Positions 49,401 through 57,507 of a stretch of DNA of 64,000 nucleotides are shown piece by piece; within the stretch, counting starts at the first letter, position 1, and the number at the start of each line of letters is the position of its first letter. The notes below the pieces were generated by a model that was not told the DNA's origin, did not search any database, and worked only from the letters and a program-made list of their open reading frames with translations. The DNA is from Gordionus sp. m RMFG-2023 (Eukaryota; Nematomorpha; Gordioida; Chordodea; Parachordodidae), in assembly GCF_954871325.1 (NCBI RefSeq), contig NC_088775.1, positions 13,803,561 to 13,867,560 on the forward strand. The letters are read 5' to 3'. Both the position numbers and the translations under genes were made by a program.

Positions 49401-52400
49401 AATCATAATTATTTATATATTAATAAAAAATATAAATGATTTATAAAGTAACTTGTAAAACTAGTAACATCCAAAAAATGTAACTAGTTACCTTCTTATG
49501 ATTGCAATAATTAAATTTCAAAAGTAACTTTTAACAACACTAGTACCCTGTTAATAACTTATTTTAGATTCTTGTATTTCATATGCTTATTAAATTATTA
49601 TATTTATAACTATTATAATAGATACATAAAGTAAAAATCATTAAATATTATATACATAGGTATAGAATAGTTAAAATCTTTTAGAATTTATTTATTTTTA
49701 GTGAAATTATTGAAATTTTGATATTATTTACAAGTTTTATATTTTAATAGTTGAATACAATTTAAAGTATTTTAAATTTATATATTTTATAAATAATTAA
49801 ATTTTATTTTATATATTAAAAATTAATAAGAAATTTTTTTAAATAATAAAAATACTTTTTTATTGACTTAAAATATTAATTTTTAAACATGGCGAATATA
49901 TCATGTTAAAAATTATATGGTTTGTATTTATATTAACCCTTCACTACATAGGTGGAAAAAACTCCCGCGGTTACATAGGTGGGGTCTATTTTACCTTAAA
50001 TTTTAAATAGCTATATCTCAGAAAATAATAAAATTTAAGACCTAAAATTTTACACACATATTGTAAAAATATTAGAGATAATAAATACAAAATTTCTAGA
50101 TTTCCATTTACTTCTAAATAAAGTTATGGTATTTTTACTAAAGCTGCTCAAAAAAAAAATCTTTTTTTGGAACTTTCCTTAATCATATGATATGACCAAA
50201 AATAAATGAAAGGAAGCAAATTTGATTATATATTTTATTAATTCAATATTTTATAGTAATAATTAAATACATTTTATAATAAAACATTAGATATTAAATT
50301 TGATATTAAAGTTCATGCATCTTTTTTAAAAACATTCACGACATGTTACATACATATGATCTTTGCATATAAATTTTGAACAAATAAATGAGGATTTCTT
50401 GTCCCTAACCCTTAGACAAGAGGAGCACCTTCCTTTTTGTTTGGTTGTTATAGGTTTTAATTCTTCTATATTAAGCATATTCCCAATATTATCCCTTAGC
50501 AGTTTATAAACATGTGGGTTTTTGTACTAATATTATAAACTTTGATCTATTTATCTCCTTTAAATTATTGGACTTATAAATTATTAAAGAATTTATGCAA
50601 GATATATTCAACAAATTATAAAAAATTGCCATAGGCCATCTATTTGTTATTCTGGATATTTAGTGAAGGGTAGAAAGCATCATGCTTATACTTTTTTGGT
50701 ACATATGATACTAATGTCATATTATCTTAGCAGGCAAATAAACTTGAACAAATATCTTTCTTTTTAAAATTATATGATGTTGGAAACTGCTTTTTATTTT
50801 TTCGTAAAGTTCCTACTATTGTTAATGAATGATAATTTAATAAATGTATAGCAAATTCATAACTGGTAAAGCAGTTATCTGTGGTGACATTCCTATTACT
50901 CTTAGAAATGGGCTGAATTAACCTTTAAACCACATCAAAAGGCTTATTTCTCAATTTATATGGTCCTTCAGGCTGATTGCCAGCATATAATTCTATTTTC
51001 AAAGTATAAAATGTCACTAGAATAATTCAAATTAAAAATCATATGTTAAATTTATGATTTTTTACTCCACCAAAAAAATAAATGATATAAAATTTTCAAA
51101 TTTAAAGTCATATATATCAATCAAAAAATAGATATAATTATATTTTTTTCAATTATATTTATTAACCTGACATACATAAATATAATTAGTAACAAAAAAA
51201 AATTGGATTTTAAAAAAAAATTACGTCATTACATAGGTGGGGTATATTTTACCCCAAGCTCAACAAATAGCATATATCTCAAAAACTATCAAATCAATAA
51301 TCATGAAATTTGTAATTTGTATTCCTTGTTACAAAATATTAAACTACTGAAAAAACCAGGTTGGAATATCTTCTAGGTTTTGTATTACAATTATTATAAA
51401 AGTTGTGGGATCGTATTTACCCCACCTTTGTAGTGAAGGGTTAAATATAATTTTTAAAAAAACTTATTTGTAAAATTTTGAACGAACATGAATGCATTCC
51501 TTTTTATGAAGGTGAAGATTGAACTTGAACACAATTGTTGTATATGTTTTTAAGTATTTTTTCATATGCAGGTTTTGTTATTACCACTCAGTAGGGTGTT
51601 ATTGTTTTAAAAAATAGATGGTATCAGTAAACGTTGTCAGATTTTTCAACTAAATTGAGTAACTATAAAAAATGAGAAAAAAGGGAAAATTTTTATATAA
51701 TTAGCATCAATAATGCGCATTTTAAAGTAATGTTTATAGCAGTCATGATAACAAATAAATATGTTAGAATCCTATAACATCTATAAAAAATTTTGATACT
51801 TATTTTAAAAAAATTTATTTTTGCAAAACCATCAATTAATTAAATAAGAATATTCATAATAAAAGTCAGCACAAGCAGCTCTAACCAGTCAAAGGAGATT
51901 TTTGGGCCAGCATAGAATTATCTTTAAAAGGACTTTAAATTAGTGGTGTTAAACAGCTTGTTTTGAGCCGATTTTTCAAAACAACTTATTCAATATTTTA
52001 GCAGAAAAATATTGCTTAAGCCTCGAGATTTTGATAATATATGTCTAAACCTTTGTTCTTTCTATGAGCAAATTCTTCAGGCTTGCATATTTCTGGATGA
52101 AATATTGAGTTAGCCGTTTTAAAAAATCGGCTCAAAACGAGTCGTTTAACAACACTACCTTAAATATATATTTTGTGCAAGTTGTCAACCAACATAATAA
52201 TATTGTTTATAAAATAATTATGTCTAATTATCCACTTTATAAACGTTTTCAAAACTCCAGATCCTGGTCCAAAAATATTTTTGCCAAACCAGGCTGAACA
52301 TTGCACTAATTCATATTTACTTCATTTTACCCTCGTATATTTTCTATAATATTTTATATTTTAAAATCATTTGCATAATATTTGTTTTATAAAACAACCA

Positions 52401-52990
52401 AATGAGCTTGAAAAGATATAAATAGTTATATATGTTACTTATATTTAATGAAGCAAAACTATCAATAATATGTTTTGTAGATATTGGATCTGATTGTTTT
52501 TTATTTTTGGATTTATTAGTAGTGTTCAGTGTTAAGCCCTTTAAAATTACATTAATTAAACCAAATTACATATTTTATCATACTTGTTTAACCTCTTCAA
52601 TTTTTTTAATTTCATCAGGATGAAGTCCAGGAGGGTACTTTGAGTATTGTATATATTCTTTTTTACCTTTACATTCATATCTAATTTAAATATAATACAT
52701 ATAAATTAACTATTATGACTTTCAAAATAAGTATATATAATAAATTATATTACAATGGTACTACTTCTTGAGGAATGTATCCTTTTTTTACTTTAACTTC
52801 TTTTCGCCATGACCCGTCAGGCCTTTGCGTAGCTGGTAAAATAATATCACCTTCCCTAAACTATTATAAAGCCTTTAAATGTATAAACAACCTGAACCAT
52901 CTATTAGCGTTCCTGGGTACTGCATCAATCGCATCAATAGAGGAATCCGTACCCTCCAAAGTACATTACTAAACAACACCTTAATGACAT
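37440..52990 (-). CDS. PYM1: Partner of Mago and Y14 (PYM/WIBG), five exons
   Basis: PYM binds the Mago-Y14 core of the exon junction complex and helps strip it from mRNA on ribosomes in the cytoplasm. Inferred exons (minus strand): 52990-52980, 52855-52754, 52680-52584, 52538-52439 and 37693-37440. All introns are GT-AG, phases agree throughout, and the sum is 564 nt, 187 residues plus stop (human PYM is about 204). Exon 2 encodes the Mago-Y14-binding N-terminus: [13 protein letters not shown] and [12 protein letters not shown]. Exon 3 gives YECKGKKEY and YPPGLHPDE. Exon 4 is a basic NKSKNKKQ linker and DSFASLNI. Exon 5 gives the C-terminal coiled coil [20 protein letters not shown] ... EQMEKIERQ ... 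EIENLENL, the ribosome-contact region in known PYM. The 11-nt first exon (MSLR) is the least certain part. Introns 1-3 are 124, 73 and 45 bp, but intron 4 is 14,745 bp and full of TEs. Acceptor 4 (AAAAAAAAAG|AT) is weak. Confidence 0.8.
37694..39823. other. Proximal part of PYM intron 4
   Basis: Non-coding, AT-rich. Near 37893 a MITE-like left end CAGGGATGTGAACCC is followed by GGTTTGGGTTCAGGGTCTGG, resembling the 823-1316 family, but no matching right end was found. No PYM exon was recognised here. Confidence 0.45.
39824..41711 (-). mobile_element. Short LTR retroelement (TRIM/LARD-like)
   Basis: Two direct repeats, about 39824-40217 and 41270-41711, share long identical stretches (ACTAAAATGATACTAAATC, TCGCATCATAATTTCTCCTT, TTTGCATGTTACCACAATT). 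On the minus strand the LTR would run TGTGGTAACATG ... CAAAATGTTACA, with TG...CA termini. Next to the right LTR the minus strand reads TGGTGTTGGAGAGCGGAGG, a plausible tRNA primer-binding site, so the element points leftwards. The 1.05-kb interior has no coding capacity; AACGATTAACGAT motifs recur in it. The right LTR contains an internal partial duplication (GTTAGAACTAAAATGATACT appears twice). The left LTR terminus is eroded. Confidence 0.7.
41855..44255 (+). mobile_element. DNA transposon with ~700-bp terminal inverted repeats (element C)
   Basis: ATGGTGAATTCCATATCAAA (41856) is matched inverted by the sequence ending near 44254. Pairing continues with few differences for about 700 bp: GACCCCCTTCAATTTTTC, AGTATATACTATAACTAAG, CGCTAAGATATGA, ACCGGTTGTGTAAAACCGG-like and GGGATGAACATG. 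Sequence similarity ends near 42560 and 43555. The 1-kb centre encodes a decayed transposase-like protein. The immediate terminus itself contains the palindrome GGAATTCACC/GGTGAATTCC. It lies in PYM intron 4. Confidence 0.85.
42650..43457 (+). pseudogene. Decayed transposase-like protein (SDGA / ASLQRP family)
   Basis: Fragments in shifting frames: [20 protein letters not shown] (42680), [20 protein letters not shown] with NNQATI (42850-42940), [14 protein letters not shown] (42995), [14 protein letters not shown] (43065), [13 protein letters not shown] and (43185-43457) [20 protein letters not shown] with [12 protein letters not shown]. These match the order of blocks in a widespread invertebrate transposon-linked protein (D..ENY, ISDC..H, YFSDGA, GPCDG.GG..KR..A.ASLQ). 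The conserved GPCDG.GG is degraded to SPCDILGA. Acidic residues in DFSEN, SD and SDGA are candidate catalytic positions (inference). I do not assign a superfamily. Confidence 0.75.
44256..44533. repeat. TAGCG-type repeat remnant
   Basis: Between 44335 and 44425: AAAGTAGCGTAAAAAGTAGG, ATCGCACTACTTC, AGTAGCGATAGCG and TACAACACTATAC. Same style as 28799-28977, without recognisable TSD. It fills the gap between element C and the next insertion. Confidence 0.45.
45396..45493. repeat. 35-bp tandem repeat, about three copies
   Basis: The unit ATTTGTGGAATTTATAAAAT followed by AAATCTGTGGCTARC is repeated nearly perfectly. The third copy varies (TATTAAAT, CTGAGGCC). Confidence 0.85.
45770..45870. repeat. 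~53-bp tandem duplication
   Basis: Two adjacent units share AATAAGTAATAGGATAAG-like sequence and AAGAATATGTAARTCTGGTT followed by CGTT. The first is AGTAGAATAAGAATATGTAA, the second GTAATAGGATAAGAATATG. Confidence 0.65.
45974..46350. other. Relatively GC-rich non-coding segment
   Basis: Starts ACGTGATACGTGATATTAAG, which also occurs inverted in the hAT at 12587-15540 (near 12920-12948, with one extra base). It then contains GGCAGGCCGCAGTTACCTG and a GTGGCAAAGCCAC hairpin. Probably TE-derived; the family is unknown and no gene is seen. Confidence 0.35.
46355..46905. repeat. ~290-bp tandem duplication
   Basis: Unit 1 starts ATACAGTATCCTGAACTAAA at 46355, unit 2 with the same 20-mer at 46648. 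Both continue with TTTTAAATTATTTGTAAAA, ATTAGCAGTG.RTCACTATT, AATTGTATCTTGTATTAAAA and ACTAAAACCAAAAG. Small indels distinguish them. Confidence 0.85.
47082..49140 (-). mobile_element. 5'-truncated non-LTR retrotransposon (LINE)
   Basis: A minus-strand element with linker, reverse transcriptase and C-terminal region but no endonuclease domain, consistent with 5' truncation near 49140 during target-primed reverse transcription. Its 3' end is a tandem pair of 40-bp units (47082-47124, 47125-47164; AAGGAATGTCATAGGAATGT then CCAAAGATGATACG) rather than a poly-A tail. It is inserted in the hAT-type element 44542-49542. Confidence 0.85.
47200..49117 (-). pseudogene. LINE reverse transcriptase, frameshifted
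   Basis: Three overlapping frames: 49117-48824 (linker, [18 protein letters not shown]), 48836-48267 and 48290-47200. Conserved blocks in order: [70 protein letters not shown] (motif A Asp), [15 protein letters not shown] (motif B), ISYADDIV (catalytic DD box), [19 protein letters not shown], and the C-terminal RISRHAPVS-like, [12 protein letters not shown] segment typical of RTE/Jockey-related proteins. Frameshifts near 48830 and 48290 make it inactive as it stands, but motifs are well preserved, so it is fairly young. Confidence 0.9.
49937..51440 (-). mobile_element. PiggyBac element with TTAA target sites
   Basis: TTAA (49933-49936) precedes CCCTTCACTACATAGGTGG, and CCACCTTTGTAGTGAAGGG is followed by TTAA (51441-51444). 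This is the precise PiggyBac signature. The 1.5-kb copy is internally deleted and has a broken transposase on the minus strand. TTACATAGGTGGGG with TATTTTACC occurs twice in the same direction, near 49967 and again near 51232, as subterminal direct repeats. Confidence 0.95.
50330..51010 (-). pseudogene. PiggyBac transposase, C-terminal half, broken
   Basis: In shifting minus-strand frames: [20 protein letters not shown] (near 50990), [13 protein letters not shown] and [20 protein letters not shown] (50900-50840), [13 protein letters not shown], then VSYVPKK near 50705 and the C-terminal Cys-rich finger [17 protein letters not shown] with [18 protein letters not shown] (50450-50340). NVTTDN contains one catalytic aspartate of the DDD triad. 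The N-terminal half is missing, and stops and frameshifts are present. Confidence 0.85.
51943..52157. mobile_element. 215-bp hairpin MITE (GTTAAA family)
   Basis: TAGTGGTGTTAAACAGC and TCGTTTAACAACACTA close a hairpin whose arms pair for about 90 bp (TTTTGAGCCGATTTTT, AATATTTTAGCAGAAA-like, AAGCCT..AGATTTTG). TSDs are CTTTAAAT (51935-51942) and CCTTAAAT (52158-52165), 7/8. The core AAGCCT.GAG.TTT...ATGAGCAAA...CAGGCTT is shared with 11731-11940. It is the youngest-looking member of the family. Confidence 0.85.
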
Positions 52991-53121
52991 TACAATATGA
53001 GATTATTTATAAAAGAAAAATGCTTTTAATGAAAGTCCAAAGTACATTTTAACTAAACAAACCTTAATGACATTACAATTTGAGATTATTTATAAAAGAA
53101 AAACTCGTTTTAATGAAAGTA
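52956..53121. repeat. 81-bp tandem duplication across PYM exon 1
   Basis: CCAAAGTACATT...CTTAATGACATTACAA...GAGATTATTTATAAAAGAAAA...TTTTAATGAAAGT occurs at 52956-53036 and again from 53037. Each copy contains, on the minus strand, ATGTCATTAAG followed by GT (52990-52980 and 53073-53063). Both therefore could supply the tiny first coding exon of PYM. Confidence 0.8.
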
Positions 53122-53399
53122 TTTGTCACTTGGCAAAATTTTTTTTAAATTATAATAAATATACCACAGATAATCTCAAATAGGACCCCTAAACATTTTT
53201 GCTCAAAATTTTAGCTGGGTCACATATTCATGCTTAGTAACAGAATAGGGATATTCTAGCTTTAAAGATTAGGTTAAAATTAAATACTCTCTATAAAATT
53301 TCGGTATAACAGTTACTTTATTTTTTTTGAATATATATTTTCAATAATTTATTTGTTTCCTTGGCATAATTTTTATTTTTATTCATCAAATAATTGTGC
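53122..53399. other. PYM 5' flank
   Basis: AT-rich spacer between the PYM start region (minus) and the IS630-like element. It presumably contains the PYM promoter. No TATA box or other motif can be singled out in this base composition. Confidence 0.35.
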
Positions 53400-54300
53400 T
53401 GATTTTATGTCGAAACACTTATTCGCAAAATTTTAATCCCGAATGAATTTTATAGCAAAACTTTTAATACACATTAGCTAATACTTTTCCGGAAATTGCG
53501 ATTATTTTATACCTATCGTGAAAACTTTAAAGGGAATATATTACAGTGAAACTTTTACCGCGAATCAATACAGGGTTGCATGTGTTTTATTTGGTGATAT
53601 AATAAAAACAAAAACTATTAAGTGGTATAATAATAAGTTTGAGGTGTTTAAAAAACAGAAATACCACATTTATTTATTAGGAAAAAAATTTAACAATTAA
53701 TAAAAAATTTTCATAAACTTTTCAATTACAAAAAAATAATTTTTTAAATTTAAAATGTTTAATATTAATAATATTTTATCTAATAATACCAATAATAGTT
53801 TTAGAAATTCTTTTATATAATAATAATTCCTTTTTATCTAATTATTCCTTTTTCACATCATTTTCGCAATCTGCTATAATTCTACTATAATAAACCCTAT
53901 AAACTCACCGGCAATTCAAAACCCAAAAAGAAAATATAATTGCTGGAATAAAGAGAAAATTGACATAGTAAACAAATTTTTGTCCCAGCCGGAAATGGAA
54001 AGAATGAAAATAAAGGACATTGCCAAACATATTGATATGTTAATAGCCTCGGTTAACAAATTAAGGCAATAAACTTTTCCAGAGTTTGGGGGGACATTGA
54101 AGCAATATCAAATTCAAAAAAGGGGTGCAAAAAAAAGACACATCCGAAATCGAAAGAAGGGTTATAAATATTTTAATGGATAACAACACCTCGACTATCA
54201 AAGATATCATAGAAAATTTGCCTCCAGGTTTCCCAAAAAATGAGGGGACCATCCGAAAATATATTAAAAAAATAGGATGGTCTAAAAAAAGGGCTGGAAT

Positions 54301-55221
54301 CAGCGTTTACATGACAGGATTTTCACTGGATTCAAACCCCCTTAAAACCTTTGCCTACCCCCCTAATAATAATCCGCCGCCTTGGCAGCAGTGTCTCTAT
54401 ATTATTATTTTCTTTATAATTATATTGATACTCTTTTCAGAGAATTTATAAGGATAACTTAAATTAATCTATCTCTTCTACCAACTATCGATATTTTGTG
54501 AATATAAAGAACTTATTTTTTAGATAATAAATTCAATTATAACCTCCATTATTTATAATGATTTAATTATTATGGCATTATGAGCTTGCTGATTTGGGAA
54601 ACAATATGTACGATTGTTTGCAATATATAGATTTGGTCAATAATTATATTATAATAATTCTATAATAAAAGTATTAATTTTTACAGCAATAAATTGTGTC
54701 CTATTTAATCTCAAAAATTAATAGATAATCCCCAAAAAAAATTATCCTTCTACCCTCATTAAAGCATCCTGCCCACTACCCCCACAAAAAAAATAGGATG
54801 CAAACTGTTCCTAATAGTAGCGTAGCTACGGAGGTGGTTTTCGGGTTTGGACCCCTCCTAGAGCAAAATTTTTTTTGAGATTATACGTTCAAAAGACTTA
54901 AAAGTGATTTTATATTAATAATATTTTTCTGGTTTTGATGTTTGTGGAAGGATATTATATTACTATTGAAATTATTCTGGATAGTTTTATTATAAAGTCA
55001 TTGAAAATAATCTACTAAATTATTATAACATATTATTGATGCATTTAAAAAATATATTTATTATATATTATCGAAGATATGGTTATGATTTGTAAGGGCC
55101 GAAGGCCTGTTAAAGGGGGTCTGGGGGCGAAGCCCCCCATTTTTTATATGTATGGACCCCCTCTAAATAAAATTCCTAGCTAAGCCACTGGTTCCTACCC
55201 CTCCCGCTCATGTAGACGCTG
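54301..55221. mobile_element. hAT-type element inserted in the transposase
   Basis: Perfect 8-bp TSD GCTGGAAT (54293-54300, 55222-55229). TIRs CAGCGTTTACATGACAGGA and CAGCGTCTACATGAGCGGGA (complement of the right end). The interior is non-coding and itself interrupted at 54815-55190. Removing the insertion and one TSD leaves the transposase in frame across the junction, confirming the boundaries. Confidence 0.9.
54815..55190. mobile_element. 376-bp hAT MITE nested at third level
   Basis: TSDs GTTCCTAA (54807-54814) and GTTCCTAC (55191-55198), 7/8. Ends TAGTAGCGTAGCTACGG and CAGTGGCTTAGCTAGGA (complement). CGTAGC/CTTAGC ends and GGGGGTCTGGGGGCGAAGCC-like G tracts are typical of a common hAT MITE type. 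Confidence 0.85.
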
Positions 55222-56640
55222 GCTGGAATAGAGCCCGATCGACGAAATACATCAGGAGCAATTCGCATTCGCCAGGCTTATTGCCTTTAAAGGCTAAACA
55301 TTCCTATGGAAAAAATGTTCTTCCTGGATGAAACAGGCATAAACCTACATGTTGTACCTGTGTATGCTTGGGCCCCCCTACAACGTCACACCAACTGTGA
55401 TAGTTCAACCTTCCAAAGATACGAATGTTAGCATTTTATGTACAATAGGAATTGGTGGCCTTATAACCTATCGAATTATTAAAGAGCCAATTAATGGGTA
55501 TCTTTTCCTTGATTATCTGAGAGAATTAGTAACAATTCTTCCAAATGATGCAATTATCATTATGAATAATGCCGCAATACACAAGTCTCATCTTATTGAT
55601 AGCTATAAAAATCGAATTGAATATCTTCCGCCATATTCACCTCAATTAAATCCTATTGAAAACTTTTTCGGGGTCATGAAAAACAAATATAGGTCTATAC
55701 CAAGGCCGAACAATAGAGATCAAATCATAAATAATGTTACTTCGATATTAAATCAGTACATTCCGGATTTTACAAACTTTTATAATCATATGCATGATTT
55801 TTTGGAACTTGGTTTTCGGGGACAACCAATCAATTAAAGGTAATATAAATTTATATAATATTTTAAATATATTTTTATCTTTTCTCTATTTATATTAAAA
55901 TAAAGATGCCAATTTCGGAACACTCAAAACTAAACAAGAATGCAATTTTAAAATATAATATTAATTAAATCATTATGCATATTATTATTATTGTGTTTGT
56001 ATTTGTAATTATAGATTATTATAATATATACAAAATAAAATATTCTTTGGTTGATAATTTTTATATTTCGTTCTTCTGAGCGATTTTCTATAGAAAAAAA
56101 AGAATGACATTTACATTTATCTGCAATATAAGTTAATTACTTTAAAGGTGGGTGGTGGCTGATTTTAAGTTTAAATTCTTTAGTGTAAGTCTTTATGATC
56201 AATATTGAGATTTAAGGTTTATAGAATCTGAAATAAAGATCATTAAATACATAGTATTATTTTTTGTTGATGATTTATACAATATTACCACTTATACTTC
56301 CAAATCTTCCAAAAAATTAATTTTCCAATTACGATATCCTAGAAACATTTCATAGGTAAATTCTTATGTTACTTTTTTTTTAAAAATTATTGTAAAAATT
56401 TGAAAAAATATTCACTTAAACTATTTTTTTCCTAATACATAAATGAGGTATTTATGTTTTTTAAAAACTTCATAATTAATTATTATGCCACTTAATAGTT
56501 TTTGTTTTTATTATATCACCAAATAAAACACATGCAACCCTATAATAAAGAAAATCGAAACCCAAATCACGAAGACAATATAGCGAAACTTTTCGCATAA
56601 AGATATTGTAACGAATTTAATATCATGAGGTCAATATCCG

Positions 56641-57499
56641 ATTATAGAGTGTTGATACTAACTAAAAGCTTCAATATATTTGCATAATTATTTCTTCCAA
56701 AGATTTTTAGTGTTTTTATTATATCAATTTTTTAAACTTAATAAATTCTGATATGATTTATATCGTAAGTATAGCCATCACTGTTTAACCAGCATGTATT
56801 ATTTGTGTGGCTATTTAATCTAAGATTATTACTCCTGCTGCTGAGAGCATTTGATTGCATATCTAGTGGTTTATATATCATTAAAAATGGAAGATAATCT
56901 TTCAGAAATTAATTAATATCTTACAATAATTTTCTCGATTATTTATCTAGCTTCATATTCTTATCTAAGAGGAAGCTCTAACCATCAGATAGTTTTATGA
57001 TTTCGATTTGTCGTTTATATTCTCTTCTTCAAGAATTGTTGCTTTGGTAAGGCATATAAATTTTTCCTTATTAGTCCAATGTAAAAAACATTGTCTAAAA
57101 AATAGTAATAGAGAGTTGTATTAGTTTCATGACCATTTGTCAATGTACTCAAAGTTTACAAATTTCAATTAAAAAGTATAATATCATAAAAAAATTGAGT
57201 TAAGCCCCCTAAGATTGTAAGGGCTAGTGACGCTACTGGTCTAGTCTCTTAAGAGTATGGTCTGTATATCAGGAAACGTCGTTAAAACGCCTAAAAATTT
57301 ATACCATGCATTAGAAAAGTTAAAAATGATAATATTATTATTATATAAAATGCAACTCGTGGTTTTAAGAGTGTCTATAAGGCATTTTTTTATTAATTTA
57401 ATTTCTTTATACTCCATCAGCCAGACATATTGTTTGCATATAATATGCCTGGCTTATAATATTCGATAAATTAAAATTTAATTCATATAATTGTTTTAA
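56641..57499. other. Non-coding stretch
   Basis: No gene. GGGCTAGTGACGCTACTGG (57218-57240) looks like the right end of a CAGTAGCGTCACTAGCC hAT MITE whose left end I could not place. GGTCTGTATAT with GTTAAAACGCCTAAAAA (57254-57297) is also found left of hAT copy 1 (8757-8800). Confidence 0.45.
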
Positions 57500-57507
57500 A
57501 ATACAAT

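Larger units (their letters stand above)
44542..49542. mobile_element. 5-kb hAT-type element carrying a LINE
   Basis: Ends TGGTGTAGTTAAAGTAACT (44542) and, inverted, TAGTGTTGTTAAAAGTTACT (to 49542). TSDs are GTATCCTG (44534-44541) and GTACCCTG (49543-49550), 7/8. Both subterminal zones repeat GTAACTAG and ACTAGTTAC motifs. It holds two tandem repeats and a 5'-truncated LINE. No transposase is recognised, so the unit is either non-autonomous or has lost its gene. Confidence 0.7.
53900..55837 (+). pseudogene. IS630-like transposase split by insertion
   Basis: The N-terminal part (53930-54300) has helix-turn-helix blocks NKEKIDIVNKFLSQPEMERM with IKDIAKHI, then EIERRVINILMDNNTSTIKD, PGFPKNEGTIRKYIKKIGWS. 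After the inserted sequence the frame resumes (55222 on) with AGIEPDRRN, IRIRQAYCL, a stop, then MEKMFFLDETGINLH (first catalytic Asp in LDE), VYAWAP, a frameshift near 55375, SKDTNVSILCTIGIGG, IIIMNNAAIHKSH (second acidic position altered to Asn in MNNA) and YLPPYSPQLNPIENFF (final Glu). The D-D-E order and YSPQLNPIE box define the family. A stop, a frameshift, the Asn and the insertions make it inactive. Confidence 0.85.
53400..56640 (+). mobile_element. IS630/Tc1-like transposon with long inverted repeats
   Basis: The left inverted repeat at 53572-53697 is matched by the complement of 56420-56543. The first ~54 bp (AGGGTTGCATGTGTTTTATT onwards) are identical, then diverge with AGTGG.ATAATAAT and TTTATTAGGAAAAAAAT. 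Outside these, a GCGAAACTTTT-like motif recurs (53412, 53452, 53516, 53545 and about 56580), as expected for transposase-binding repeats of Tc1-type ends. The exact outer ends were not determined. It contains one transposase gene and two nested hAT-type insertions. Confidence 0.7.

Noticed and set aside
52432-52972. Two plus-strand frames (63 and 65 codons)
   Set aside because: Antisense to PYM exons 2-4.
54125-54451. A 108-residue stand-alone protein
   Set aside because: Its second half (from VYMTGF) is translated from an inserted hAT-type element; only the first part is transposase.
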